Source: Gambelia wislizenii
Taxonomy: Eukaryota; Chordata; Lepidosauria; Squamata; Crotaphytidae
Direction of reading: 5' to 3'
DNA length: 64,000 bases
Assembly: GCA_030847615.1 (NCBI GenBank)
Contig: JAUMIR010000015.1
Span: 9,317,501-9,381,500, forward strand
The notes below the pieces were generated by a model. The model was not told the DNA's origin and made no database searches. It worked only from the letters and a program-made list of their open reading frames with translations. Shown piece after piece: positions 43,016 to 54,736 of the stretch; within the stretch, counting starts at the first letter, position 1, and each line of letters begins with the position of its first letter. The position numbers were made by a program, and so were the translations under genes.

Positions 43016-43402
43016 GGCTTGTCTAGATGGGAATTTACCATGGTTTCCCCCATGTCGGAACCCTGCAATCCAAATGACACAGAGCGCTTGCCCTGATTCA
43101 CTTCTGGACAGTCCTGATGACATACAAGGGGAAGCTGTGCTTTTCAAAACATTTAAAAAAAAACATCCAGGAAAACCATGTCATGTGGAAAACCTGGACA
43201 GGTCTGGCTCAGGAATGCTGGACTCTGTACCTGCATGCCTGGTTGTATTGGCAGACGCCAATGCTGACACTGGTGTTGTTCTGCAGCTGGGAAAGTTTTC
43301 CCCAGCATGTGATCAAGGTCCCCTGCATGTGGCCAGCCTTGATCACAAGCTGAGGGCCTCCTTCCTGGCCTCAGAGTCCCAAGCTTGCCTGTTACCTGTC
43401 AT
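43016..43402. mobile_element. Partial MITE, relative of 35049-35566
   Basis: It begins GGGCTTGTCTAGATGGGAA and shares ACCCTGCAATCCAAATGACA, AGAGCGCTTGCCCTG and the CTTGATCACAAGCTGAGGGC segment with 35049-35470. The right end is missing. Confidence 0.55.
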
Positions 43403-43403
43403 T

Positions 43404-43535
43404 GGTTAAGGAAGGGCAATAAGATGATGAAAGTTCTGGAAACTAGGTCCTATGAGGAACATCTTAGGGAGCTGGGTACTTTTAGTTTGGAGAAGATTGG
43501 GAGTAGATTGCACAGGCATCTTTTAACACCCGAAG
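43404..43535 (+). mobile_element. CR1 fragment, left side of an interrupted copy
   Basis: ORF2-end sequence (GAGGAACATCTTAGGGAGCT, TTTAGTTTGGAGAAGATTG). Its last 89 bases are duplicated at 44597-44685. Confidence 0.75.
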
Positions 43536-44596
43536 GTGGAAGTTGGAAGGCCCCAAAGGTGGAAGATCATAGTGGCCTGGCATTCCTTCCCTTCCCTGGT
43601 GAGGCCTAGGTAGGCCCCACAGTGCCCTCCAGAGGTAGAAGGCCAGAGGCCTGGTAAGGTCCCAAAGCACAGGCACTGGAGTGCCCCCCGAAAGTGGAGG
43701 GCCAGAGCTGCCAGGTGGGTGATCCATGATGCTTCCCCCCAAAAGCCAAAAACCTAGCAAGCATGGGCACTGGAGTGCTGAAGGCCCCCCGTTCCCTCCC
43801 TTCTCCTGATAGGCCTAGAAAGCCCCCAAAGCACAGGTGCTAGAGCACTGGAAAGAAGGCTGGGGAGGCTAGGAAGACCAAGGCTAGGAAGATCCAAAAA
43901 CAAGCTCTCCCACCCCATAGAACTGCCACCCAGGCCACCAAACCCTGCATGGTGAACCACATCCCTTGGAGTTTGGTCCTCGAAGGTTGATCCAAGCTTG
44001 CTTGATGAAAGGTGAAAGAGGAAGAAACCAGGGGTGGCATGATCTAAATATAGCAGGATCCGTCCCTGTCAGGACTCTTGCATGGGCTTTTTATAGCTAG
44101 CTTAAATGTATGTTGCTGCTAGGCCATAGTTAGCATGCCAGAGCCTGACATGAGTAGAGAGCATGCTGGGAGCTGGGTTGCCAGGGTAGAACTGCTGAGT
44201 GTGCTATCTGTAGCTGGACAGTTCAAGGCCATCTGGCCAATTATGTTTTCAGAAGGTACTGTGGGAGACTGGGGAGAATGGTATAGGCTGGAATGCTCTC
44301 AGATCTACAGCAGGTGTGGGTGATATAATCGAAACTTAGCTTTCCTATTATCTTCTGAGTTCTGATGGACTGTCTATGCAATGAACCTGAATGTTTCTAT
44401 TCCTGATTCAATAAACCATTTATGATCAATGGACGTTGTCTCAGCATGTGAGTGTTAGCAAAGTCATTACAGACCTTGCCTCCTCCCAACCATGGTGTGA
44501 TATGCCATGATCCAATCAGATGCCTCTTTTCATTTGAAGTCATAAAGCACCACCTCCCACACAACTCTGTGTAGTGCTCGGGGGGGGGGGCGATAA
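43536..44596. other. 1.06-kb segment between 89-bp direct repeats
   Basis: 43540-43900 is G/C-rich with loosely reiterated GGTGGA(A/G)G(A/G)..GGCC(A/T)G and GGCCTAG(G/A) words. 44330-44590 looks like a terminal region (CAATAAACCATTTATG, then a G-run). No transposon ORF is seen. It could be an inserted element with a long duplication or a tandem duplication. Confidence 0.45.
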
Positions 44597-44970
44597 GTCC
44601 TATGAGGAACATCTTAGAGAGCTGGGTATGTTTAGTTTGGAGAAGATTGGGAGTAGATTGCACAGGAATCTTTTAACACCTGAAGGGATGTCATGTAGAA
44701 GAAGGAACAAATTTTTCTCCTGCTGTTCCAGAGAGTAAGACATGATCCAATGGGTTCCTCTGATAAGAAAGGAGATTCCATCTACATGTTAGGAAGATCA
44801 TCTTGACTTTAAGGTCTCTTCAATAGTGGAATATGCCTCCTCAGAGGAGCTCTTTAATCAGAAGCTGGATGGCCATCTCTTAAGTATGCTTTAGCTGTCG
44901 ATTCCTGCATGCTGAGGACTTAAGCTAGATGGCCCTAAGAAATTCTCCCAACTCTATAATTCTATTATTC
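44597..44970 (+). mobile_element. CR1 3' portion, right side of the interrupted copy
   Basis: It restarts with the same 89 bases as 43447-43535, then continues GGGATGTCATGTAGAAG, the 3' UTR and TATAATTCTATTATTC-type terminal words. The copy is older and more diverged than the other CR1 tails. Confidence 0.75.
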
Positions 44971-44977
44971 TATTATC

Positions 44978-45130
44978 GTAAATACCATAAAGGCACCAGA
45001 TCCTGTCTGATCTTGGAAGCTAAGCAGGATCAGCTCTGGATGGCGACTGCCAATGTATACCAGGTGCTGTTGTCTATATTCTGGAGAAAGGGACTGGCAA
45101 AACTACCTCTTCATGCAACTTGAAGGCACA
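44978..45130 (+). mobile_element. 5S rRNA-derived SINE or 5S pseudogene
   Basis: CCTGTCTGATCTTGGAAGCT then AAGCAGGATCAGCTCTGGA parallels the conserved 5S rRNA segment (internal control region). It is followed by a SINE-like body (GGGACTGGCAAAACTACCTC, TTGAAGGCACATACATAC) whose end is like that of the tRNA-SINEs. It is therefore most likely a 5S-headed SINE, not a functional 5S gene. Confidence 0.65.
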
Positions 45131-45839
45131 TACATACATTATTTGTTGAAGCCTTAAGACTTCCAGGCTTTCCAGGCCACCACTTTTCCTACAGGTGGAA
45201 TTTCACTTCCTGAAACATTCCCCGCTCCCCATGGCCATTCACCTTCACTTCTGTTCCCCATTTTGAAGGAGAAACAAAGGGAACATAAGATATTTTGGAG
45301 CACCCAGTGAACATAAGGCACATGGGGATTCAGGGGGGAGAGATTGGCCACTGGTGCCTACATAGTTTCCCACCCCTGAGGTAGACAGTACAGAAAAGAA
45401 ATATTAAAACAATAGTTGAACATTAACAGCAAAAAGAGTTACTTTTTAGATGAAAAAATAACATTGTCTAAGACATTTTCCCACAACCCGACTTCCTCCA
45501 TGCAGCTCCCATCATTCTTTGCCATAATTAAAGATGCAATACTCTCTGGGAAGCTAGCGGGAAATTTTTAAAATGCATGTTATGTGTTAGAGGCCTTATG
45601 GGTGGTTAGTTACATTTAACATATATAGTAATTAATTTCTGATGTTTGTTAAGTAGTATGCTGTACTGTTTAAGATAAATTGTTTTGGATAAATTTTATT
45701 TTATGGAGAGGTGTTATTTGTGCTTTTAAAATAAAAAATAGGATGTTTAGTTAGATAAGTTGTGTTTTGTCTTGAACTATATAGTGTAAATGTTTATTAA
45801 ATGTTAATAAAGTAGTTTAAAAATAATTAAGGATGCAAT
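45131..45839. other. Intergenic, A/T-rich, nothing recognised
   Basis: Multiple AATAAA/TTTATT words at 45690-45820 but no gene attached to them. Confidence 0.35.
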
Positions 45840-46165
45840 TCTTTGCTATTTTCTTCTTGAAGGAAGCAATGACTAATTTTAGTAATTTCTTTCTCACTGT
45901 GTGAAATACTTCAAAAACTGGGGTTTTCATGGACTGTTTGCAGTTTGAGACTTATTCTGCATGAAAAAATACAAGTGGCTATTTTGCAAAGAAAACAGCA
46001 TATTCTGTGTAGAAATAGGAAGCATATTCCTCACAGAATAGAATGCACAGAAAAAAATGCTGCTTTTCTCATAGAAAATGATTTTTGTTTTGCATACATA
46101 TATTCTGTGCAGAAAAAAAATGTCATTTTCTCTGCAAAACAACAATGTATGAATTGTTCGTAGAG
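45840..46165 (+). repeat. Unclassified repeat family R, copy
   Basis: GAGACTTATTCTGCATG, AGAAAACAGCATATTCTGTG and CTGTGCAGAAAAAAAATGTC. The reversed end word GGATGCAATTCTTTGC at 45832 suggests either a second copy or a palindromic family. Confidence 0.5.
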
Positions 46166-46169
46166 TAAG

Positions 46170-46800
46170 GACTTTATAAGACCTCCCACTTTCTATAAAT
46201 GTTCTTTTGCCGGCATATTTTGTGGCGTTTTTATGCCAGCAAAATAACCCTCTTTATCAGATCTACCTTGAGCAGTGTTAAAGAGGCAGCTCCAGCATAA
46301 ATCGAGCACGAATGGAGCTCTGTTTACTTTCTGGTTTGAGATCTCCCCAATTCTTGTGAAAAGACGTCAGTGTGGCAAATTTAAAAAATAAAGCAAGACA
46401 AAGACACAAAATGTAGATACAAGCACAAAAACATACTCTAAAACATAAAAGTGAACCAGAGAGGTTCATTAAAAGAGTGTCCTCTACCTGGTTTTCATGA
46501 TCTCACCCAGAAGTGTTGTACCCATTGAAGCTGTATTCACATGAGCACAATGGTGTGAGTAATACTGTGTGTGAGTATTGCCACACAATGGTGTGAGTAT
46601 TGCCACACAATGGTGTGGCAATACTGGCAACAAAGCGCCATGGGAGAGCTACTGTTGGCTTGGCCCGTCAACAAAATAGAATGGCTTTTGGACTTGACAA
46701 GATCACGGAAGAATGACATCATGTGATATGCTCACCCTTTCATGTTAATTTGGTGTCATTATGATGCTGTATTTGCTGTGCCTGATAAAGTCATAAGTCC
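46170..46800. mobile_element. MITE-like element related to M1
   Basis: The start AAGGACTTTATAAGACC and reversed end GGGACTTATGACTTTATCAG are loosely inverted. The interior shares AGAAGTGTT, CCATTGAAGCTG and TTTAAAAAATAAAGC with M1 copies. A tandem of ACACAATGGTGTGAGTATTG units lies at 46560-46625. Confidence 0.5.
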
Positions 46801-48007
46801 CAAACTGTGAAGAGTCTCATCAGTACAGGATGCTTCTATTCAAGGCTTCTCAACTTTCAAGAAATATTTTTTTCTACCATTTCTTTTTTTAAAAATGAAT
46901 ATTCTTCCTATCCCTATCTAAAATATACCAGCTGGGGACTGTGGGAGATATAGTACAATAGCACCAGGTTGATGAAATTTTGTCTACACCATGCAGAAGC
47001 CTCATTGCTCCAACTTCATTGTCTAATTCTGTGCTAATTCATTTGTGATTCAATAGTAACAGTGATGTCTCCATTATGAATTCAAAATAAGAGAATGTAT
47101 TAAAGTATTATTATTTTTTTAACTGATGGTTAACAAATTAAGGAAGGTGAATCTTGCAAGGTTTTTAATAGGGGATAGGAATGCAGTAAGAGAATGATAT
47201 CAGGTTTCTGGAATGACAGATTGCAAATCTCTATTTATGAAGGTAACCGCCTTAGCCTTCAGCATCACTTTGATTGATGCAAAACTAGCTCTTAGATGGG
47301 GGCGGAGCATAGGAAGCTGGAAGAATCTGTGCACTAGTTTACAGTGGAGGAAAGAGGGTAGGAACACTACAGTTGGAAAATAAGTCTAGGAGCAGCAGGA
47401 AAGGTTAATTTTTACTTCTTGCAAGATGGTTTACACTGGTAGGGGTAGCATCCTTAACTGGAACAAACAGACTGGTTGTGGTGGCATGAGGAGTAACCAC
47501 ACATGGAATAGCAACATGGAAATAGCAGTGTTAGAATTGCCACAACAGTAGTGGTGACTAGTAGCTTTTTCCTCAGTGGAATGGTGAACCTGCTCTGGTT
47601 TTTAGTCTGAACTTTAGTCTGGAAGGAGTTGTCAAAGGTCCTGAAACTATTTAGGGGATTGGGTTAACTATTTTTGGCAGTTTGTTTACTGAGACCCAAT
47701 TCATGACCCCAGAAAAATGGAGGCCACAAGCCACCAGACAAGCAGCTCATCTTTCTGGATCAAAGGCAAAGCTTTTTTAAAGATTTGTTTCAGTAGAATA
47801 ATAATATAATAAAGAGGGGGGGTTTCTATATAATAATTCCGAACTATATCTAGGAAACCCCTTTGTATTCATTAGTCTGATGATCCTCTATAAAAACAAA
47901 TTCTATAAAATACATACATGGCTTTTCACTTCCTTTCAGAGCCAAAATGTGACTCAAACACCTCCATAGTTTTCCCCCTAAAATTGATGGTTTTATTTTT
48001 GGGAGGT
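46801..48007. other. Mostly unassigned; one dispersed fragment
   Basis: 46795-46870 reversed resembles the head of family R (GACTCTTCACAGTTTGGGAC). 47540-47620 (GTGGTGACTAGTAGC, CTCTGGTTTTTAGTCTGAAC) recurs reversed at 56805-56865, so it is repetitive. No supported gene. Confidence 0.4.
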
Positions 48008-48605
48008 GATGGTCCTCCACCCTAGAATTAATAGGAGCATAGTGTCCATATCAAGGGAAGTAATAGTGCCACTCTGTTCTGCTTTCGTCAGATCTCACCT
48101 GGAATCCTGTGTCCAATTCTGGGCACCAAAATTCAGGAAGGATATTGAGAAGCTGGAACGTGTCGAGAGGAGGGCAACCAGGATGGTGGAAGGTCAGGAA
48201 GACATGCTCTATGAGGAGCGGCTTAGGGAGCTAGGTATGTTTAGTCTGGAGAAAAGAAAGTTGAGAGGTGACATGATAGCCATGTTTAAATATTTGAAGG
48301 AATGTCATACTGAGGATGGAGCAAGCTTGTTTTCTGAAGCTCTAGAGACTAGGACACAGAGCAATGGGTTCAAGCTACAGGAAAAGAGATTCCACCTAAA
48401 TATTAGGAAGACCTTCCTGACAGTAAGAGCAGTTCAGAAGTGGAATACACTGCCTGGGAGTGTGGTGGGGTCTCTTTTTTGGGGGTGTTTTTAAGCAGAG
48501 GCTGGATGGCCATCTGTCAGGAATGTTTTGATTGTGTATTCCTGCATGGCAGGGGGTTGGACTGGATGGCCCTTGTGGTCTCTTCCAACTCTATGATTCT
48601 ATGAG
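48008..48605 (+). mobile_element. CR1 LINE 3' portion, well preserved
   Basis: The uninterrupted frame reads [40 protein letters not shown] and FHLNIRKTFLTVRAVQKWN, then the 3' UTR with terminal octamers at 48590-48605. Confidence 0.92.
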
Positions 48606-49239
48606 AAAGGAAGCGGGGAAAGAATCTAGTAGCACCTTTAGGACTAACTGATTTTTATTTAAGCATGAGATGAGTTTTTGTGGTTATCAATCCACTTTTC
48701 CTCCAGCATTCTGGGAGTGTAACGCAGCCATGAGTAAAGCGTACCTTTTCATTAGCAGCTTGTCCCCATCAATAGAAAATTGAAGCCTTGTCCACAGCAG
48801 CACTATCGTCCCAGAACAGCTGAAGGATGTGGGCATCTGGTAAGATCATCCTTTCTGTTTTTGTAGCAATCTTCTGGCACAGTTGGTGAGAAAAATCTTC
48901 TGCTGCGGTGTGAGCAAAGCATTTAAATTAGGCTTCTCTGCCATATTATCTTGCTTAGCCACTGTTTTCATATTGGGATGGGGCTTGTCTGTTGGGAGGA
49001 GCAGGCAGGTACAGACTGGAGCTCGGTGGGAACCAAGGCCATCACAGATGCTTGGTACCTCCTCATTTTGTGTAGGAAAGTATGACCAAGCAGAATTCAA
49101 GGAGGGGGAGTGAAGGGCTCTTAAAACTGATTTTGTTTGTGGGTTTATTTTTTGTGTATTTTCCCCCTTTTTAATGTCTTGTAGGTTTTTTTTTTTAAAA
49201 AAAATATAGTTAAAAAAATCAACTGAAAACTATGTTGTA
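48606..49239. other. Short repeat remnant and unassigned sequence
   Basis: 48625-48700 (TCTAGTAGCACCTTTAGGAC, TAAGCATGAGATGAG) is a dispersed repeat of the type that often ends retroelements. The two overlapping frames at 48846-49113 on opposite strands have no promoter or splice support. Confidence 0.35.
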
Positions 49240-49640
49240 CTGTCACCATACCCTACTACTCCCTCCCGATAATACCTCGTAATTGACAATATTGGACACT
49301 TCAAGGAATCTAGTAGTGAGTGAGCCATAGTGAGGTCAAATGGCAGTCACAAGGACCTGGAAGGTGTCATGGAAATATGCCAGCAAATACACTGGAGAAA
49401 AGATTAACCAAAGCCCCTAGTAAATAACACCATTACAGAGGTATGTGCTAATCCCATCTTGGCCCCCCTTGGTGATGAGTCAAATTATAAACAAACAAGT
49501 GACCTACACAACACACAGTCCTAGGAAATATCCCCCTGCACCCCTTCCTCTCCTACAATGAGAGGTTGTCATAAACCCATCAATTCATATCTCTCAGTCA
49601 TTAAAAGCAAGCAGCAGAGTTTTGGTTTCCTTTGTTTAAA
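49240..49640 (-). repeat. Second copy of the 7741-8435 repeat, reversed
   Basis: The minus strand shares ATATTGTCAATTACGAG/AATATTGGACACTTC, GGGATTAGCACATACCTC and TTGATGGGTTTATGAC with 7940-8290. Confidence 0.5.
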
Positions 49641-50340
49641 CAGTGGGAAACCCATCTAAGCTTTGCTCTAAGCCCAAATACCCCTTCAGGACACAAAATA
49701 TAGTATAAATCTTAGTCCTAAACAACAGCAAAGTGTGCCATTGTGGATGAGACCTGGCTTCCCTCTCTGTCAGTGCCCCCCCCGATCAAAACTTCCAGCC
49801 CACCCTCAGATTTCCATCTGAGTTCTTTGCTCCACTTCAGATGGTAACTATTACCCTATCTCCGGAATCTATTCCTCTATCCAACCTTTCTGCCTTAACC
49901 TCTTCATTAGCCTTGTGTTGTTTTTGTGAGCATGTGTGTGTGATTGTTTTGTGCATTATTTTCATTTTAAACTGGAGTTCTCTACAGTTAGTACTGGTAT
50001 ACATAGGTGAAAAGAGCCTAAAGTCCACTCACCTCTTGCAGCATTCCATTTGCATTAATCATAATTCCTAAAAATATTAATTATGAATTGGGTCCTAAAG
50101 CACCCCCACCTATTAGGGGAACAGTATCCTCATTTCTGGCAAAAGCTATGCTACTATGTTGAACCTGATCTATCCATGAAGTCCATTTATTGAGTTGGGT
50201 AAGAACAGGGCATTACAAAAGGGACATATTATTCCAACATATTTCTGAATTAAAAAGAAAGCCACTAGAAAGTGGGAATGAAATGTTGTGGCTGGTGATG
50301 GGAATTACCAGAAAACAGTCATGTAGAATAGAAACAATGT

Positions 50341-50345
<5 letters not shown>
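49641..50345. other. Intergenic, nothing recognised
   Basis: No supported gene or named repeat. Confidence 0.35.

Positions 50346-50385
<40 letters not shown>
50346..50385. repeat. (AT)n microsatellite
   Basis: About 20 uninterrupted AT dinucleotides. Confidence 0.95.
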
Positions 50386-50390
<5 letters not shown>

Positions 50391-50840
50391 ACCTAAGAAC
50401 TACAGCAACACTTATTACAAGCTCCTGACACATTTGATCCACTTGGAGGATCCCTGAGTGAGCAGCAATTCCTAAAGATGGGGGGGACACTATTTAAAAA
50501 CAACAAGCAAATTGGGATGGGGACCACTCAGTCCATGGGTTACATGTGCCCTGCTAAATTCCTTATTTCTGGAACTCCAGAGCCCTCCAAATGTTCAAAG
50601 TGTCTACCTATTGATCCTGGTTTTAATTGTTTGATGTTTCAGATGTTGCAGTGTGCTACCAGATTTCACGAGGAAATCACACCTCTTTCATTTTGCTAGC
50701 TACCATCCTTGCCCAGAAGCCACTGCAGGAAGAAAGGCTAAGAAACAGCAGGAAAAGTTACTAGCAAGGGATAAAAAGGATCCAGCATCCTCACAACCCA
50801 CTGGCACTCTAGCCAGAGAATGCAGGGGATTCATGTCTTT

Positions 50841-51158
50841 CTAAAATGACTCGATGGCTTCCAGGCACCCTGGATACAAAGCCACTTGGGTGGGGAGACC
50901 AGACAACAGCCTGTCATCTCTTCCAAGCTCCTTTGTTCTCAGGAGCCTTGGAAACAAGCAGGGCATCTTATAAAGACCTGGAAGTTGTGCAAATCCATCT
51001 GTTGCTTTAGCAGTAAAGTTGCTGCTGTCATTATCACCCCCTTTCTTGTCCTCATCTCCTTTCTTCCCATTGCTTCCAGAGGAAGGGGAAGGATGAGCTT
51101 CCACTTTTTTCATTATTGTTGGTATTGGCAGGATTATTTCTTGTTCCATGGGGGTGTC
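50841..51158 (-). CDS. Unidentified 105-residue frame behind a good splice acceptor
   Basis: The minus-strand frame to 50841 is preceded by ATTTTTCAG followed 8 nt later by an ATG in CCCCCATGGAAC, a good Kozak context and the spacing typical of EDC coding exons in this window. The product starts MEQEIILPIPTIMKKVEAHP, has a hydrophilic centre (SSGSNGKKGDEDKKGGDNDS) and an ordinary C-terminal part ending EAIESF. I recognise no domain. No matching TATA/exon 1 was found upstream on the minus strand, and AATAAA (minus, about 50191-50186) is distant. It may be a coding exon, a pseudogene, or chance. Confidence 0.3.
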   Translation of the reverse strand, partial: DTPMEQEIILPIPTIMKKVEAHPSPSSGSNGKKGDEDKKGGDNDSSNFTAKATDGFAQLPGLYKMPCLFPRLLRTKELGRDDRLLSGLPTQVALYPGCLEAIESF

Positions 51159-51282
51159 TGAAAAATAAGAACAGTCCCCCAAGAGTTACAGGGAGGTGAA
51201 ATTGGACTTCCAAGCTTCTGACTATCCTGACCTCTGTTTTATACAGTACCACACACTTTTCCATCCATCCATCCACCCACCT

Positions 51283-51800
51283 ATCATTTTATTTATATCC
51301 CACCTTTCTCCTAGACTGGGCCCCCAGACATTTCCCAAAAAACCAAAAAGAAGAAGAAGAAGAAAAACACATATAGTTTAAAACATAAAACAACTGAGAT
51401 TAAAACAGTATCCTGTATTAAGCAACACCAGGTTTAAAATAATTTAAAATCTTATTTAAAAAAGAGAGCTTTAAAACAGTGCAACACAATAAAAACAATC
51501 AGTTCTATTGTCAACAATCAGTTCCCAAAGCCTTGCTAAAAAGAGAACGTCTGAACCTGTCACTAAAAAGACAATAGAGAAGGAACCATTCTAGTTTCTC
51601 TAGGGAGAAAGTTCCAAGGTGTGGGAGCAGAGAAGGAAAGAAGGCCACAGAGACGATTTTCACAGAGAAGACCACCAATGGTGCCTGTGGAGGTGGTGGG
51701 ATAGAGAGAAGTGCATCCCCTAAAGATCTTAGAGCTTGGGCAAGATACAGTCCTTCCTGTAAGAAATGAACCACCATGAATGGTGACTTGTTTGTTAACC
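51283..51800 (-). repeat. Dispersed repeat, reversed (TTTATATCCCACCTTT type)
   Basis: Starts CATTTTATTTATATCCCACC, CTTTCTCCTAGACTGGGCCC and continues through AGGGAGAAAGTTCCAAGGTG, AGACCACCAATGGTGCCTG. The same order occurs at 59663-60165. It is likely a long SINE or LINE 3' unit of squamates; class uncertain. Confidence 0.55.
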
Positions 51801-52437
51801 ATCAAAGCATGTAAGTGTCCATCATGCCATATTTGACCTCTGAGTCAACTCACTTCTTCTTTCAGTAATAAGAAAAGAATTAGTTCAAGAAGATGATTCC
51901 ATGAAGCTATCTTGACTAATAACAGACTTCAAATCCAGACAAGAAAGGAAATTAGATGACTATATTTCAAACAAGCATATTGGCATATAAAGGCATTAAT
52001 GGGAATTTGAGGGCCGTTAATTGTCATCACGAGGCTTCTGACACCCTATTAGAGGCATGCACACTTTGATATCTAGAGCCAGAAGGCTTCCTTTTTTCTA
52101 CCTCATAAATTAGTCCCCTTAACTCATATGCCTTGAATGACAAAACTAAATGAGTCTGAAAGAAGCAATGTTCCATGTGGATGGGTAAACAGGTTGCACC
52201 TTCTAATGTGTTCTCATTATCAATTTTGTGCCATGTAGAATTACCTGAGGCTATTCTATAGAACAGCTCTGTTTATTTATTTATATTAAAGTTACTGTTC
52301 TAACATATCAAAATTGTATACATAACATTGTAATTTTAGGACCTAAAACTTAGGTGAACAAAACATGTTACTTTAACTGGGTAGTGACTATTTTAATGGT
52401 AGTCACCAATGGCTCCTCCTCATCCTGGAGATAAATG
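51801..52437. other. Intergenic, nothing recognised
   Basis: A TATA-like CATATAAAGGC at 51985 is not followed by a donor within the expected distance. Confidence 0.35.
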
Positions 52438-53137
52438 ACTCGTGGGGTGCCACAGGGTTCTGTCCTGGGCCAAGTGCTATTCAATATCTTTATCAATGAC
52501 TTGAATGAGGGAATAGAGGGCATGCTTATCGAGTTTGCAGATGACACCAAATTAGGAGGTGTATCTAATATCCCAGAGGACAGGATCAGAATCCGAAACG
52601 ACCTCAACAGATTAGAAAGCTGGGCCAAAACTAACAAAATGAATTTCAACAGGGAGAAATGTAGGATACTACACAAGGGCAGTAAAAATGAAATGCACAG
52701 ATATAGGATGGGTGACACCTGGCTTGATGGCAGTATATGTGAAAGGGATTTAGGAGTCTTAGTGGACCACAAACTGGACATGAGTCAGCAGTGTGATGCA
52801 GCAGCTGAAAAAGTCAATGCAATTCTAGGCTGCATCAATACGAGTATAGTGTCTAGATCAAGGGAAGTAATAGTGCCACTCTATTCTGCTTTGGTCAGAC
52901 CTCACCTGGAATACTGTGTCCAGTAGTCCATATAGATTCCATATAAATATTAGGAAGAACATCCTAACAGCTAGAGTTGTTCAGAAGTGGAATGTGCTGC
53001 CTGGGAGTGTGGTGGAGTCTCCTTCTTTTGAGGTTTTTAAACAGCCAGGTATGTTTTGATTGTGTATTTCTGTAGGGCAAGAGGTTGGACTAGATGGCCC
53101 TTGTAGTCTCTTCTAACTCTATTATTCTACGATTATA
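52438..53137 (+). mobile_element. CR1 LINE with internal deletion
   Basis: An uninterrupted RT-to-end frame, [53 protein letters not shown], ends at CVQ (52926). It then jumps to the 3' UTR segment (TTAGGAAGAACATCC) without the intervening 330 or so bases, and ends in octamers. Confidence 0.92.
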
Positions 53138-54590
53138 AATTGTTAAGTTGTCATTCATTAATTATCCTGCTTTATGGAATTAATAAAACTAGACTAGATG
53201 TTAAAGGAAATGTATATTCCTTGTGATAAAACACAATGGGATCAGAGATGCATGTTTCAGACTTGTAAATTAAACCCCTTTTTAACTTTCCAGTGCTAAA
53301 ACAAAGTATACTAAATGGTAGGTGAGGGTAATCATATGGTATGACAAGGCAACATCTTAAACCACTTGAGGGAGCACCTTTTTTAAAAAACATGCTAAAG
53401 ATAAAGTCTAGTTTGGCCTACAGATAGGGTAGGTTGGTCTTACCAAGGACCAGTACTTCTGGTGAGGTCTAAAGATAGTCAGGAAATCATATGCACGTCA
53501 AATATAGAAAGCAAGTTCAAAAGCAGTCAAAGGACCAAATGTAGCAACATCAATGTCTTGAATCCCATACAAGAATCCTGTATAAAGTAAGCATACATTA
53601 GAAGTGACATCAGAAGGTCCAAACAGAAAGAGGGAATCCAGTGTGATGAGATTCTATAGCAAAGTCTCAAGCACCTCAATTCAACATCCCCTCAGGATAG
53701 CATAAATATCCACATGGGAACAGAAATATACCTTGGTTCTAGTATGCTACTTTGCTACAGAATGTTATCCTTTTGCATTATGATCATTGCACACTGATAC
53801 AAAATCATGCAATCAATCCATAATGCTCAACCATGTGCAATATGCCACATTAAACACTCAGTGTACCATGATGTACAGTGGCACCACATGCATGCCTCCA
53901 CTTAACCTTCAACTGAATATGGCCATTACACATTGGCCAAAAATGTCCATCTGCTTGGGTAAGGGAACTTACACACACATGAAACCAGGACAGCATTCCA
54001 GCCTTTGTGTACAAACATGGTTCCAGCCTATGACTTAAGGCTTTTATGACTGGGCCGTCAGAGCCCCACCCAGAGTATAGCTGCAAGACAACAATGGGAC
54101 TTGAGCAAAGAATGATCTGCTCATGAGATGTGACTTTTTTGTGAAAATCACTTTATTCATGAACAATCCTTATTTCTCATTCAAACACTTCTGTATCTAG
54201 CAGTGGACCCCTGCACCTTTAATCCCCTGCACTCCTTGGGGCTTGGTGACTGCTCAATTTTGACCAGTGATTCAAGGAGTAGTGTATTCACTGATGGAGG
54301 GAAGGGTCCAACTGCCACATCCCCTTAGGCCCAGGACTGATCCTCCAGGCCCTGAATATGGTCTTGCCCTCTATGACATTTGTCTTGGTAATCTCGAAAT
54401 CTTCCTCCAAAGAGGACTCATCCAGCCTGGATATCGCATTAGCATACTGGTTGTGGACAGTCCGTTTCTTTGTGTAACAGGAGTGAAGAAAAAGCTCCAG
54501 ATGCTTTTGGTATCTTGATCAATATGGTTGAAGATCTAATACCAATAGGCTGATGAATTTGTTCAGACTTTTAGTCCAAAGTTTAAAGTA
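53138..54590. other. Intergenic, nothing firmly recognised
   Basis: A 1.45-kb stretch with no supported gene, promoter/donor pair or repeat that I can name. Confidence 0.35.
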
Positions 54591-54736
54591 CAGTCAGCCC
54601 TCTGTATCCATGGATTTGGCTTCCAAGGATTCCACCATACATGTTCAAAACGTGACTTTGCCATTTTATGAACACCATTTTACTATGCTTTTGTATATCA
54701 TGGGTCTTCAACATCCACAGATTTTGGTATCCACAT
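54591..54736. mobile_element. Tigger/mariner-type MITE, right end lost
   Basis: Starts CAGTCAGCCCTCTGTATCC after a TA and shares the CCATTTTA..ACTATGC core and TTTTGGTATCCACAT with 17371-17596. The right terminus is replaced by the CR1 copy. Confidence 0.7.

Noticed and set aside
44978..45130. Functional 5S rRNA gene
   Set aside because: It carries substitutions and deletions relative to 5S and continues into a SINE-like body.
47426..47560. Possible Gly-containing small coding exon after CTTCTTGCAAG
   Set aside because: No proper acceptor, and adjacent sequence recurs reversed at 56805-56865, so the stretch is repetitive.
51985..51995. TATA-like CATATAAAGGC as a fifth promoter
   Set aside because: No GTAAG-type donor follows at 40-90 nt and no coding exon is found downstream.
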